Assembly: GCA_030374765.1 (NCBI GenBank)
Contig: JARGXX010000022.1
Location: 682,001 to 746,000, forward strand
Direction: 5' to 3'
DNA length: 64,000 nt
Source of the DNA: Agarophyton chilense
Taxonomy: Eukaryota > Rhodophyta > Florideophyceae > Gracilariales > Gracilariaceae
Below, piece by piece: positions 47,411 to 59,470 of the stretch; position 1 is the first letter of the stretch, and each line of letters starts with the position of its first letter. Under the pieces are notes generated by a model. It was not told the DNA's origin and ran no database searches. It saw nothing but the letters and a program-made list of their open reading frames with translations. The translations under genes were made by a program, and so were the position numbers.

Positions 47411-48179
47411 TTACTCTGTTTCCCTGTGCAACACTTGGTCCATCTTGTTCTCGATAGATGTTACGTTTTCCTTAGTCGCTGAAGATGCTACCCACATTAC
47501 GTGAACAACCCGATTTTGAGAACCTCTGTCTGTGAAATCAAAATGTTCCAGGTCGTCAGCGGCAAGTTTCTTCACCTGCAGGGCAAAATTTCCGAGGTTT
47601 GAGCGCAAAGTTTCGGGATGAGTAGTTTCCATAAAATCCTTGTGAAAAGAATTTTCAGTGTAGAGTTGAAAGCACTTCCCACGCCTAATATGGCTAAACT
47701 GACCCGACGCACGCGTAATGACTTGCTCTAATAAGCCCTCTACTCGTACGCGTGGATTGTACAGCTGTTATTTAGAGAATCTTGATTCTACCACGTAAAC
47801 TACAGCGTCAATTGTGAGTGAAGTCTCAGCAATATTAGTGGCGCTTATTATTTTTCGACCTGGACGCCCGCCAGGGTAATGGGCAGACGGGGGAGGACCG
47901 AGCACAAGCTACTGGCGCTCGGTTAGGAGGGGGCCATACAAGGGACACACTTGGATGGGTTCATGTAGTCGATCTCTAAACGCGATGATACTCGATAAGC
48001 AGTGGCATGTCTCATCGATTCCTTCATTCCCAGATAAGAGGACCAGAACATCACTGGGGGTTTCTGATCAGTACATATTAGTGACAACTCGAACGATTGC
48101 ATCCACATAGTCTCACCAAGAAGACTGAGGGTAATGAATAGCTACTGTAATATAGTGAGCTACACCCCGGATATAATGA
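47411..48179 (-). pseudogene. DEAH-box RNA helicase fragment, Prp43/DHX15-like
   Basis: Prp43/DHX15 helicases unwind RNA during spliceosome disassembly and ribosome making. One frame, with four stops, reads through the second RecA domain: an Ile-His-Tyr strand then DYVDAIVRVV, DVLVLLSGNEGIDETC (motif IV region), CPLYGPLLTERQ, PPPSAHYPGGRPGRKII, ATNIAETSLTID (motif V), YNPRVRVEGLLE, then SGQFSHIRRGKCFQLYTE where motif VI (QRAGRAGR) has been lost by a deletion, THPETLRSNLGN and DLEHFDF at the start of the winged helix. The whole first RecA domain (Walker A, DEAH) is absent: the frame stops at the LTR that starts at 48180. Stops fall where Gln or Arg codons are usual. The proline-rich insertion before motif V favours the Prp43 branch. 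Confidence 0.85.
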
Positions 48180-48693
48180 TGCCACGTGTTGGACCTGTAA
48201 GGTTGCCGGCATGCACGGCGTACTACAGTGGTTCAGTTAGAAATTAGTATAGCTTTTCGTTAATTTAGTATATGATAGATAGGATTAATTACATAGGGAG
48301 GCGCATCTCAAGTGAACCTCCCCGTGGCCACGTGGCAAGGAGCGCCACCTTCGAAAGGGTGGCGGTGAGATATATATCTTCACCAAGCATGGCCACCCCC
48401 GTCAGTATTGTAAAGTTAAGCACCTACTAGACTACTCCTACCCCTTCTCGTTTCTACAGTCAACCATGAAGGCAAGTCTACTGTCCCTACGGGTTTCCGG
48501 ACCCACGTGAGCTGTGCATCACCGTCTACCAACATGGTCGCAGTACGCCCGTCGGTCCCGCTGCACCCTTCAGTGGTTGGTGCTGCCACATCTTACATGT
48601 ATCTTGAATCTCCGCCTCCAAGATCGAGCCCATTTCGGGCTCTCTAAAACCAACAGGTCTTACACCCCCGCTACTGTTATGGTTTATGCTTCA
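48180..48693 (+). repeat. LTR, TGCCACGTG family, copy 1
   Basis: TGCCACGTGTTGG to TTATGCTTCA, matching 50505-51019 along its length (for example CCCGTGGCCACGTGGCAAGG and GAGATATATATCTTCACC). No primer site follows and no target duplication was found. It interrupts the helicase pseudogene. Confidence 0.75.
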
Positions 48694-50504
48694 TGTTCAT
48701 GTGTCAACACGCGGTTTTTGGCTTTTAAAGAAGCAGTTTTAAAACTGTATAACAAAAGTTCAAGTTACCATTGGCCCCTTACTAATTCAATCCGCGTTAT
48801 TCAGCTTACGGGATATTTCACGGTCTCTGACGATTTTTTCCTTTTAGCAGAGGTCATCTTATTCTATCTGCTGTTCAAGAGAACGCAAATGCGTTCTTAG
48901 ATCATAATTTTGTTTAGAATTGATCGAGCTTTCGTAGGAGTTCTCGAGTTACACTGGACTCGGCGAGGTTTGACTCCTGTGTTTATCAGTTTCAGAGCGG
49001 TCGTGAAATCACTGAGCTAATATTACTGAAAAGAATTGTCTAAAGAATGTACTTTAAAAGAGGCGGAATATGGTTAGAAAATAAGTTCTTTTCTTAGAAA
49101 ATAGAGTACGCCGCTGCAGCATGGAAACCAGCGATTTTTACTAATACTTTTGGAAAATAGAACTGGCCTCATATTAGGCCATTCTGCCGAGCCTGTAGAC
49201 ACTAGAGACTCAAGCGGAATGTTGCAGATGTACTGATGTGCCTACAGTACACACGCCCACCGCCGTAGATAAGCCATCAGGGTTTCTACGCTTGTGAGTA
49301 AAGAGGCAACTCATCTCTTCCATGCAGCAGAACACGCCATCAAAAGAATGTTTGAGATCAAACGTTTGAGAGTAGATTGAATTATTGACAAAGGTGCAAA
49401 CGAGTTCTCGAAGGATGCCAAAAAAAGACCACATAAGATCAAAGCCCATATACTTGTCAGAGTTGACGGTTTGAGACGACGAACCAATCATGTGATAGAC
49501 CATTGTCACAGCCTTGGGCGATCAGCCACCTTCCAATGCTGTAGGTCAAAATTGTCGAAAGGCAGGTTGTTACAAGTCGTCCGCTTATTTACAGACTAGC
49601 GGAGATCGCAGCGGCAGTTCCCAATCTCCCTATAATTAATATCCACCACGCGCTCGACTACTCGAGGTGAGTGCGGGGGACAGCGTAGAGAGAAAAGACC
49701 GGACTCCCTGACCACTAACGCTTTTCCATCTCCATGGATTTGGACGCGCGAAGTTGGAATTTGCTGTGGAGCTCATGCAATTCCCAATTTGCGTCGGGCA
49801 ATAATCAATTATTTTATTTTATTTCTCTTTTGCGTGCGGGCGAACAGCGCCGTCGAGGAAATGATTCTAGAGAGTTGAATAGATGTCTAGCTATGCTCCA
49901 CAGCGCTACAATCTCTGTAAAGCTAGAGATATTTTGGGGTTAATACAAGACAGTTCGACTCAAGTCTTGTCCCCGAAAGCAAAGAGACGCTCTCACCCCG
50001 TATTATCTACTTTTTATAGCTCCTCATAAAAGGCGCCGCCCATAACCAGCAATCTTATGGACGAGATTGCTAGAAAAATGCTTTGAAACATCAATACTTC
50101 ACAATAATTGGTGTTCATGGATCTTTTCTTGAAAAATATTGGTTATTGAAAATAGCTAGGTGGACCAACTCATATGGCTCATCTTAATAAAATTGTTTCA
50201 CTCAATCAAGAATATAATTGAAATTTTAACAAAATCTATTAAGTAACTAAGGAACTGTACATCGTTTATTCTGAATTTTTGACTGATTTCAGACGAGGAC
50301 AAGGCTCCAACACCTTTCTTTCAGACTAGGCAAAATTACGTAAAAAAGACCCAGAAAAGTATTCAACCACTACTGGAAGTTATATCCGAACAGAAGATTC
50401 TTAAGAAATGCTTTTTGTTGTTCACTAACTTTGAGATGACTTAGTTCTTGAAAAATTCGACAGTTGGTCAGAAGGAATCCCTGCAACTTTGAGATTAGTA
50501 ATAA
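48694..50504. other. Unassigned sequence between two LTR copies
   Basis: No domain seen. A 99-codon frame at 49210-49509 (-) contains several Cys residues but matches nothing I know. It is too short and disordered to be the interior of an LTR element. Confidence 0.45.
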
Positions 50505-51019
50505 TGCCACGTGTCAGATATGGATGGTTGGCGGCATGCACCGTGTATTACAGTGAGTTAGTTAGCAATTAGCATAGCTTTTCGCTAGTTTAGTATTACA
50601 TAGAAAGGATTAAGTAGATAGGGAGGTGCATCTCAAGTTCACCTCCCCGTGGCCACGTGGCAAGGAGCGCCACCATAGGTAGGGTGACCGATGAGATATA
50701 TATCTTCACCAAGCATGACCACCCTGGTCAGTATTGTAAAGTGATGCACCTACTAGACTACTTCTACCCCTTTTGGTTTCTACAGTCATCCATAAAGGCA
50801 GGTCTATTGTCCGTACCGATTCCCGGATCCACATGACCTGTGCATAACCGTCTACCAACGTGGTCTCAGTACGCCCGTCGTTCCCGTTGCACCCTTCAGT
50901 GGCTGTTGCTGCCACAAATTACAGGTATTTCCAACCTCCCCCTCCTAGGTCGAGCTGGTTGCGCGCTCTTTAGAACCGACAGGTCTTATACCCCCGCGCC
51001 CGTTTTGGCTTATACCACA
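50505..51019 (+). repeat. LTR, TGCCACGTG family, copy 2 (5' LTR)
   Basis: Second copy of 48180-48693. It ends TATACCACA and is followed by a primer site, so it is the 5' LTR of a + strand element whose body is missing beyond about 51.3 kb. Confidence 0.78.
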
Positions 51020-51022
51020 TTT

Positions 51023-51038
51023 TGGTCTCCCGACATAG
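51023..51038 (+). other. Primer-binding site
   Basis: TGGTCTCCCGACATAG, three bases after the LTR; one base different from the middle Ty3 element's site although the LTRs are unrelated. Confidence 0.65.
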
Positions 51039-51383
51039 AATTTGGTGTTCACCACGTTTGGAATTGAAAGGGAGGATTTGGAGCTGAATCCGTACCGTTT
51101 GGTGTAGGAGTCACTGAAATACGTCTGTGTTCTCGAAAAGCTAGTAGTAGCAGCTAGTTTTGTCTGCGACAAGATATCCGGCAAAAAATCTGCGAAAAAT
51201 GACGGATGGCGAATGCAGGTGCAATTTCTGTTAATTTTTTTGAGTGCCAGCTAGACTTGGATTTCGATTCTAGAACAACACCCTGTAAATTATGAATGGA
51301 AAACGAATGCGCAAGACGCTGCTAGTTTACTATGGATGTTTGGATGACAGACGCTAGATGGGAGTAATGGGGGTGTGGCTCAA

Positions 51384-51406
51384 CCCCCCCCCCCCCCCCC
51401 CCCCCC
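51384..51406. repeat. Poly(C) run, 23 bases
   Basis: An uninterrupted homopolymer at the left edge of the 51.4-59.5 kb block; further C/G runs occur at 56461, 56874 and 57496. Confidence 0.9.
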
Positions 51407-51664
51407 AAATCAACTCATATCACAATGATACCTCCTACAACAACGATTATCTGAGCGAAGGTGGCGTTTCCCTCTCCGAAAATGGCAACTCGTAGAAGTC
51501 GTCCAATACACACCCTTCTCTTTTCTTCAACCTCTTTCTACCACGTCCACAAAGAGTGTTGGACGTGGGTAAGGGAATGTTGATGACGAAGAGGAGAATG
51601 GAAGGAAAGAGTTTGTGGAGGGTACTACGAAATGTGGGGAGTCGTTTGAAGGGGGTGGAAACAG

Positions 51665-51709
51665 GATTGATGATAAGATAGATATTCAATATCTATCTTA
51701 TCATCAATC
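51665..51709. repeat. Perfect 22-base palindrome with one-base centre
   Basis: GATTGATGATAAGATAGATATT, a single C, then its exact complement. The symmetry continues outward with one mismatch (AACAG / TTGTT). It lies about 200 bases past the end of the left gene of the divergent pair. Confidence 0.95.
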
Positions 51710-51911
51710 TTGTTCTTACGCAACAAGTGAGAGTGATAGAAGACATTCCAACACACGAGTTTTACGCATTTCTGAGCTTGAGGTCCGAACGAAATATAGA
51801 GAACTCCCTAGGAGAACACAGCAAAGATAATGCGCCCTAGGTGAATCATTTTGAACAATGCATTGTTTACGAAGTTGCTCATCGCTCTCCACTGCTGGAA
51901 AGTACTTCTCA

Positions 51912-54900
51912 CTAATTATCGTCGTCCATATCTTCATTTCCCTTCTCACCCTCCTCTTGAGTATAAATCGCATCGTCCTCGTTATCATTTCCATCAGTAT
52001 TGGGGTCATAATGTCTGTTGCTCTCGCTCTCGGAGTCCTTGCCCTCCTCTAAATGATCTCCTGGGACTCCATTATCACCAGAGCCCTCTTCCTCGCTGCT
52101 CACTCCTGGGGATAGTATCGATCCCTTCGTTCCCTTTTTGTCCGTCTGTCTCAACTCTTTCATCGTCCACCAACCCCGGTCTGAAATTCGACTGTAGTTG
52201 ATCCGCATCCAGCTGGTTGTAGTTCTCCAGTACCATGTACATGTGCTACCAGAACAGCACATTCTGCGCTATGATGGCATCTTTGCTCCCTGCCCCCGCA
52301 TGGGACACATCTCTTCTTCCAATGAAGGAAGATAACGGCGGTATTATGAACTTCCTCGTCGCATATTCTCTAGAAACCGCTTACAGCTCCGCATTTGTTG
52401 TTGCAAAGTGCTTGTGGGAACTCTCGCACACCCGCAATGGGAATAAATACTTCCCAGAAACTATCATGAAGAGTCCAGGATTCTTGCCTCTCAGCTTTTC
52501 CAGGATTGTCAGCGTCTGAAAGTCGCTATGCAGCTTCTGCGTAGGGCAGCCTCGACCAGTACACAGCACCCTACCTCCAGTCTTCGGTGCATACATCTTA
52601 TGCTCCGCCACCATATTGTCTTCCAATCCCAAGCACACATATCTGACCCATGCGCGCATCCGACCAAGCATGCCTCTTAACCACCGAGTGATTCTTTGCC
52701 GCTCTCTTCATCTCGTCCGCAATTCTCCTCTGCGTCGTCATATACCTGGTGGACCATGTGAGTCGGCCCGCTTTAACAGCTGCCTCCCCCGCGTTGAAAA
52801 GTGGGTTCCAGTACTGACGGTTCTCTGCTTCTCGAAGATCTTGGCATTTGAAGTATTCTTTGAAGAACCCAAGCAGCTTCTCACTCACATCAGCATCCAT
52901 AAATTCGCTCACCGAATTGATCTGGTTTTAGATCCCGTCGTCTACTCCAAACCCTTACAACACACAGAATACACGCTTTTACAGTTCGCTAGTTTTCTTT
53001 GCGAAGTTCACAATTGCGTAGTAGTTCTCGCTTATGGCCCGCTACCAGATTCTGAAACGGTAATCTTCCTTCAGTACCACTGCAACCTCTCCAGACGCTT
53101 TCCTGTCCTGTTTCCATATGTTGTACAGCTCCTGGAACGCTCCATGCCAGAAAAATGTGTGATGAACACCCCGTAAAACATTCGGGCGAAGCAGGTGGGC
53201 AAGATGGTCCTTCCAAAGGTGAATCCTTTCCATCCAGGCGTACATGTCTTTATTGGCATTCTCAGTTGCTGGCGGCCACCTGCTGGGCAAAATGTTCACG
53301 TATTTCACCCGGTCCGAGTCTCTCACTTAATTATCCTCCTTGACCTTCAGCAAAGCTTCTGGGAGCATCTGAGGTACTTCATCATCAAACTTCTTCATAT
53401 TTGGAAGTTTCGGGTTTTCTTCTGCCTCTTCGTCGTCACTTAAGAGAAGTGAATCATTCTTCCTAAGGAAATGATGAAACTGAAATTCTCTCTTTTGCCT
53501 CAGAATGTTGATGACAAAGTAAGGAACATCATCCGTTCTCTGCCTTTTCGAGGCATGATCCTCCAGTGTTTCCTCGACGTCCTCAGGTTCCTTGCTTTTC
53601 TGGCGTTCCTCTTTCACTTTCGGGTTGTGGTTCCCGCAGAGGCTGCACCAAAGTCTTTTATGGTCTTCTCCGCCTTCTTCTTTCTCGACCTCGCCGCCAA
53701 GCCCTCAGTATTGTCGCTTTTCTGGACAACGCTTTGCCCTTGCCCAGTTGAAAGAGACACCGGGGTGGGAGCTACAATTGAAGGATTAGGGGTCGGAGCC
53801 GGAGGCCGAAAGTTCACATCGAACGTACTTTCCAGCTTCTTGTTCAGATGTGTGATACTCTTTGATATTTTCCCTTGCCACATTGGCATAGTGGCTGCCT
53901 TTTCCAGTCGGGCGCTTTGCCTTGTCGCGTAGTTTCGCATGCTGTACATTCAGGTTCCCATCTCCAGTTGCCTCTTCAAAACGTACTTGAGGCCTATGCT
54001 CTTCATTTTAGCCACATCTTTACACAGTTCGTAAGCTTGCTCACAATACCTGAAGAAACGCAACCTCATGTCCTGAAACCTACCTATCGGAGTCCCTCTC
54101 CATGCCGGTCGCACGTCATACTGCTCCTGCAGGACTTCCAGCGCGAAAGCAATGCAGTTGACCTTCAGGTTGAAAAACTTGTCATTCGAAAAGTGCGTAA
54201 TGCACAGCTCCGGGTACTTAAAGCACGTTTCGTTCATCTTCGACATAAAGCCATTGTCCAAGGACATTCTCAAACCCACGTCGGCAAAGCGCAACATGTT
54301 CTTCGTGTTTGAAGATTCTATGATCTTGCGCTTCAACAATGCACGAAGAAGCATTGTGCGCGTGACGTTCTTTATGTCCACGTTCCCGTTCTCCTCGAGC
54401 GTTTTCCTAAACGACAGAATGGAATGGATTTTGTCTAGAAATGCTATCACTCTTGCCGCAGCACCCGTATCGTTCAGCACATTTCCAATTGATATCACCT
54501 CAGACATGGTCACTGGCTGCCCATCAACTCTTCTCCAAAACGATACAGTCAGCTGGCGAAAAAGATCCGAAAGTGTCGCATTCCCTTACATTTGCTCGAG
54601 GTACAAATTCAAGCGATGTAATTCGTCCATCAAAGTAAACTCAAAGACGATTCGAGTCCCGTGGAACCATTCCTTCTCTGCCTTCTTCGGACCCAGAATC
54701 GTAAAACTCAAGTTTCCAACAGACCCCAAGAATCCGCAGGGCTCAATTTGATCCTCGACATCCTTCCTGTGAGCTACTTCCAACTCTCACGCACCGTTTT
54801 ACAGACTCTTAATGAGGGTAATATCTACAACAAACGTATCGTATGTGTAATAATTCGTGTCAAAACTGGAATCCAGTAGACTTTCGTCGCTATCATCGGG

Positions 54901-55968
54901 ATGCAGCTCATCTTCCTTTTCAAAGAAGTCAACCTCCGCCTCGGTAGCCGATATCCACGAACCTACGAACAGCACCTCACTACCACCACAACCCTCTCTT
55001 CTTTCAACAGCCTGCTGTGGGGACACCGCTTCCACTACTTCCATTGGCGCGCTGCTTCCCGCCTCTACAATCGCTTCGACCACTTCACCCTGATAGGATT
55101 CTTGGCTTTCACCTCCGTCGCCACAAGTCGATGAAGCCTTAGGTAGTCGAGAAACGGCAGTCTCCGGAGTTTTCATTTGAGGCCCACTTCCCCCACTGCT
55201 CCTTGCAGGTTTTAACGAGAGTTTCGACGGAGTGACGTGCGAGTCGCGCTCGGTGCTTTGTTCGGGTCGCTCAGTTTCACAACCTTCGCGTTCCCAGTTG
55301 CGCCGCTCGTCTTGAAACTAAGACGCAACGGTCCTTTGCGTACCATCTCATCGTCGTCTTCGTCGCTCAAGGTAGTAAGTTGTAGAGTCGTCTTAGCCTT
55401 CGCCTTCGTTGCGCTGCTACCCTTCAGCTTTTTGGTGTAAAATGTCCTCGCTATTGATGGAGACGGAGCGGAGGTCGGTTTCGGTCGAGGAGTTGCGGCT
55501 TCATGACCATGCGGTTTCATCATTTTCACGTCCCAGCAATAGAAAGCGTTGTTGTGCATATTTCACAGAGTTTCTGGCACAGTATCATTCGTCTTGAACA
55601 GATAGAGGTATTACATTTGTTTCTCCTCTTAAATAAACACCTTCCACACGACCACAAGGTCCTCCTTCCACTTCCCGACCGGATTATGTTCATGCAATTC
55701 CCTCACCAAATCGTTCGTTGCGTGACCGCTGGCATCATGGTCACCCCCGATCGCAAGCATTTTCAAAGCCCTTCGTCACACCATTCAGCGTGGCCGCCTC
55801 CAAAGTCACGTCTTCCTCTGGTTTCGGCCGCCACTGCGTTGCACCGCTGCGCGTCGTAGGCATGCTGTTCTTCAGAGCTGTCCAATCAGGCGCCTTCGCT
55901 CGTGGAGATCTCCGATTGAGCCTCCTGTTGTCGCCGTTCGCGTTCTTCTTCACCATCACGTGAGCCAT
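51912..55968 (-). pseudogene. Large decayed gene of unknown family, left member of a divergent pair
   Basis: Coding-like sequence of about 1,300 codons, read from ATG at 55968 to a stop at 51912, with roughly ten stops and four frame changes. N-terminus basic (MAHVMVKKNANGDNRRLNRR). Then a Ser/Thr/Lys segment (TFYTKKLKGSSATKAKAKTT), an acidic stretch (DELHPDDSDESLLD), a long helical core (54513-53950: TRTMLLRALLKRKIIES, FKYPELCITHFSNDKFF, LRFFRYCEQAYELC), a Pro/Ala linker, an acidic region (53617-53327), a Trp-rich segment (ILPSRWPPATENANKDMYAW, WKDHLAHLLRP), a conserved-looking part (KTGGRVLCTGRGCPTQKLHS) and an Asp/Glu tail. I recognise no family; a capsid-, transposase- or replication-type role is open. 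Confidence 0.6.
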
Positions 55969-56899
55969 TTCAGACGTTCGATTAGGGGTTTAGATATGCG
56001 CCACGGAATTGCGTAACCTATCACAGACGGTCACGGGGATAACGGGACTGAACGACTTTTGGGTAGATACCATTTCAAGAGGCACCACGGAACTGCGAGA
56101 CCTCTTCTGGAAGGTTGCGAAAGGAAACGCGCACTGACATCCGCAATGAACGCTGCCTGACGGCCCGCTTCGTGCCTGCTCGATTCGTTTCCGGGACGTG
56201 AGCAGGTTGTATTCGGTTCGCGGACTTTTTCTCTGCGTTCGCATTTTCCACACGCTCTCCAATACTCGATACTACCGCGTCATTTCTGGTAACCAAGGGG
56301 GGACAAATTTTGACATGGGCGACAGACAATGTCGAAAAATGGCCCTCTTAATGTTGATTTTTTGGTAATTCTAGGGGGCCAGTTTTTCAAATTGTCGACC
56401 GACAGATTCAAAATTGGTCTGTAGGCGCAGCTGCTCCCACACGGCAAGTAGCCGTTGCGTGCAGGGGGGTGAGGGGGGGGTGCCACTGGGTCACTGGCTA
56501 AGTGGGCCATGCCACTGCGGGGGCTCAATTCACTAGGCAGCACTATTCATTTAGGCAACAATTTGCGATCCGTCCCCTATCTGGGTGAGATATATTGATA
56601 GATGCACGTTTGTGGGTGTCCCCGGCTGCGCCTCCGGACCAATTTTGTCATTGTGGGTGGACAATGTCAAAAAGTGGCCCCCGAGCGTTCGGCAACTTTG
56701 ACAACTTTGGAAAAACTAGGAAGACTCTTCAACTGATCCACGTCGTCGTCCGTTCTACGGTTTTGGAACACTCCAAACCTCATCTTCAGCCTATCTAGCA
56801 TCTCTGCTGACCAGAGACATCTCCTAAAACCGCGAACCGGCGTCTAACGCCACGAAATATCTCTCGCAAGGATCCCCCCCCCTCCGCTTCCGCACCCAT
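55969..56899. promoter_or_regulatory. Divergent intergenic region with paired repeats
   Basis: It separates two oppositely transcribed decayed genes. Repeats: ACAATGTCGAAAAATGGCC (56328) and ACAATGTCAAAAAGTGGCC (56662); GCCACGGAATTGCGTAACCT (56000) and ACCACGGAACTGCGAGACCT (56092). It likely held the shared promoter; no TATA box is obvious. Small frames on both strands here look like shadows. Confidence 0.4.
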
Positions 56900-59470
56900 T
56901 GAAACTGAAAACGCTTTACCGTGGCGTTCCCTTTCAATACTTCTTTAAACAAACCGTGTGCGCTCGTGCTACTTGAGGACCTTTCCAGGGAAGGGACTTC
57001 TACAACTTCGTCAAGTTCACAGTTCCAGGCTGGTGGATGCCAAGCCCCCGTCATGAACGGTGAAAGTTTTTCTACCGTATGGAGGGTATTCATGGCAGTC
57101 CGCGATGCATACGCCGATTCCAGAGGCCCCGTGGATCCGAAACGCGATGTCACGTTCGAAAATTTCGTGGAGTAATTGCTAAAGAATCGTCACACCAAAG
57201 CTTCCGTCGCCGCATTCTTGGAGAGATTTTTTGGTTCTTCTTACACAACGTTCAGTGAGGAGGAACTCACAGCCTATCTCTGCGGAACTGTGACGGGCCC
57301 TGGACAATATTTCCGTCAGGTGTATCGGTATTTGACTTTCTTCGATAAGCAAGACGGTTGGAAAGACAGCCGTTTGTGCGACTTCTACGACTGGAATATC
57401 TATTCAAGGCGCGGTGGTGCGACTGGGATGTTGGAAAGGGTGTTTAACAACGATTTCTTCTAGAGGTTCTACCACGGAGCAGCTACAGGAAAAGGTGGGG
57501 GGGGGGGAAGGTTTCGAACCACATCTTCTACGAGGTTCCAGCAGTTCGTTTACCTCTCTATATTGAAGCAAATTGAGCACGTGCGTTCAAGTCGGGCAAC
57601 CAAACGACGGAAGGTTAGGAAAAGAAGGGGGAAGATGGTGAAGTATGTCGAAAGCTTCACATTCTCGAATCGCTCTCACGGTAAGCGCATGGCGTACTGT
57701 ATAGAGCACATTTACAAGGCCTGGGATGTGTTTGTTGCCGTGCTGGGCATCCGAGACGCAGACTAGATGTTGATTCCTTGTCTGCTCCTAAATACGGACA
57801 CTTTTACGCTGAGTTCAATTGCACCTCGAACAATTGGCTTTGGCCCCAAGACCGCCGAATACAATCTCGGAGAAGAAAGGAAGCCGACGTTATCCGCCTC
57901 CGAGGTCGTTTCTTGGGCTACCGCGTTTTACGAGGATGTCGACCGCAATATGTGTATCCTGGCACGTGATTTCGTATCGGATGTGGAGTGGAATGTACTG
58001 GACAAGAAGTTGTACGAGCTCACCGAAACCGAGGATTGACCAGTGCTAGAATTGTTCAAACGCAAGGCAGCCAAGCCTCAGGTTCGTTTTCATTCTTTCT
58101 CCGAGAGTGGTATCCGGAATGTGAAGGACGCCTCTGCACTGCAGAATATAACAACCGTGAGATTTTAGATTGAGACGAAGAAGTATGAAGTGCAGACGTC
58201 GGTTCAGGGAGGAAAAGTGGGACGAAGATCTTGCAGGGGCAGTTGAGAAGCAAATGACCGGAATCTCCACTGGCTCCGGAGAGTTCAATGGAAATGGTAG
58301 CGGTGACGCTCTTGGAACGCCCACTGCTGCGGTCGTTTCCGATATACAGCCACAAGCAGCGGTGGACCCCTCTGTTGACGGCCTTTCTCCTCATGTGGGG
58401 CTGGACCGTGTCACCAGGAGAGCTCTAAAGCTTCTCGAGCGCATGATGGAGAAGACCTTTACCCTTCACCGTATGTAGTCTGAAGAGCTGGTAGACGCTC
58501 ATGGAAGTCCTCCAGGCGGAAAGCTGTCTCCTAATGGAAGAGGTCAACTCGTTCTAACCGATTCTCTGTATGGAATTCAGGATACTGAATACGACAAGAT
58601 CTCGGAGGAGAAGATGGCGACCTTGGTTCACGAATGCTCCAAAACGGTGCGTGCCGGTGGACACCTGGTTATCTTCCGTTCGAAATTTCAGTTCCTGTTA
58701 TGGCACAAGATTGTGAACGATTGCTAATACTTCGACCGAGAGAGAAGGATGCAGACGTCGTTTACCGTGGAAAAGACGACGATGTGGTTCCAACGCCATC
58801 GCTCAAAGCCCGAAGGAGTTCTCAAGAGGGAACAACCTCAGTCTCTTTCTGGCAGCGGAGCAGGCTGTGCGAGCTGTTCAGAATGGCATCCCGTATTCAG
58901 AACAGAAGACCATGGTGAACTACCGTAAGTTCAACCATGTGGCCAGCAGATTCTCCGGGCATGTTTGAGAAATCGTACCAGGCTCCCCATCTGGCCCCGG
59001 GAGAAAGACTGTACTGGAGGATTCGGCAAAACAATGGATTTGTACACCTTCAGATTCGCCCCGAGCAGGAGTAGAGGGAATTGATGAACGAACCAATTGC
59101 TCGCTTTTCTAAGCCTGGAGATGTGGTCATGATGTTCTTGTAGGGAACGTTTACAACCGCATTTGCATGCATGGAAATTGTTCCTCACCGAAAGTTCATC
59201 GGTGGTGAGAAGTACCGTGAGTGATTCAAGCACGCGAAACACAACGCAGTAGTGCATTTGGCCAGGATGATTGCCGACAACACGCTAAGAGCCGGGGACA
59301 TGGAGTGTGATGAAGAGGTCGGGGGCAAATGCTATTGTGCAAGCGACACTTCAGGTGTCGGCTTTCAGCATAAAAAGGAATTTCATTGAATGGAGAGCAA
59401 CGAAGAACTTTCCTTAGTACCAACGGTTCCCCTTCGATATCATGGCTTTCTTGTCGACTTTATGGAATGA
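56900..59470 (+). pseudogene. Decayed gene ending in a permuted DNA amino-methyltransferase
   Basis: From 56921 to about 58200 one frame holds with stops at 57173, 57461, 57764, 58037 and near 58168. It begins FPFNTSLNKPCALVLLEDLS and includes RFFGSSYTTFSEEELTAYLC, FYDWNIYSRR, SEVVSWATAFYEDVDRNM and is not recognised. After a frame change at about 58200 comes a Gly/Ser linker, then LVLTDSLYGI at 58550 (motif IV, usually D-P-P-Y), LVHECSKTVRAGGHLVIF, and later, in a third frame, KPGDVV.. with a stop, GTFTTAFACME (motif I, usually F.G.GTT) and RKFIGGEKYRE near 59100-59220. Motif IV before motif I is the permuted beta order of N4-cytosine/N6-adenine methyltransferases. At least nine disablements, so inactive. 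Confidence 0.65.

Noticed and set aside
48514-48900. A 128-codon frame at 48514-48900 (and 50840-51067)
   Set aside because: It lies mostly inside an LTR repeat and breaks in the second copy.
48180-51019. 48180 and 50505 as the two LTRs of one element
   Set aside because: The primer site follows the right-hand copy, and the 1.8 kb between them has no retroelement coding sequence.
51912-55968. + strand frames such as 52616-53176, 53471-53932 and 54152-54751
   Set aside because: They are antisense to the better supported - strand readings; their composition follows the complementary codons.
56921-58039. Stop-codon reassignment or readthrough in the methyltransferase gene
   Set aside because: All three stop codons interrupt the frame and frameshifts are present too, so decay is the simpler explanation.
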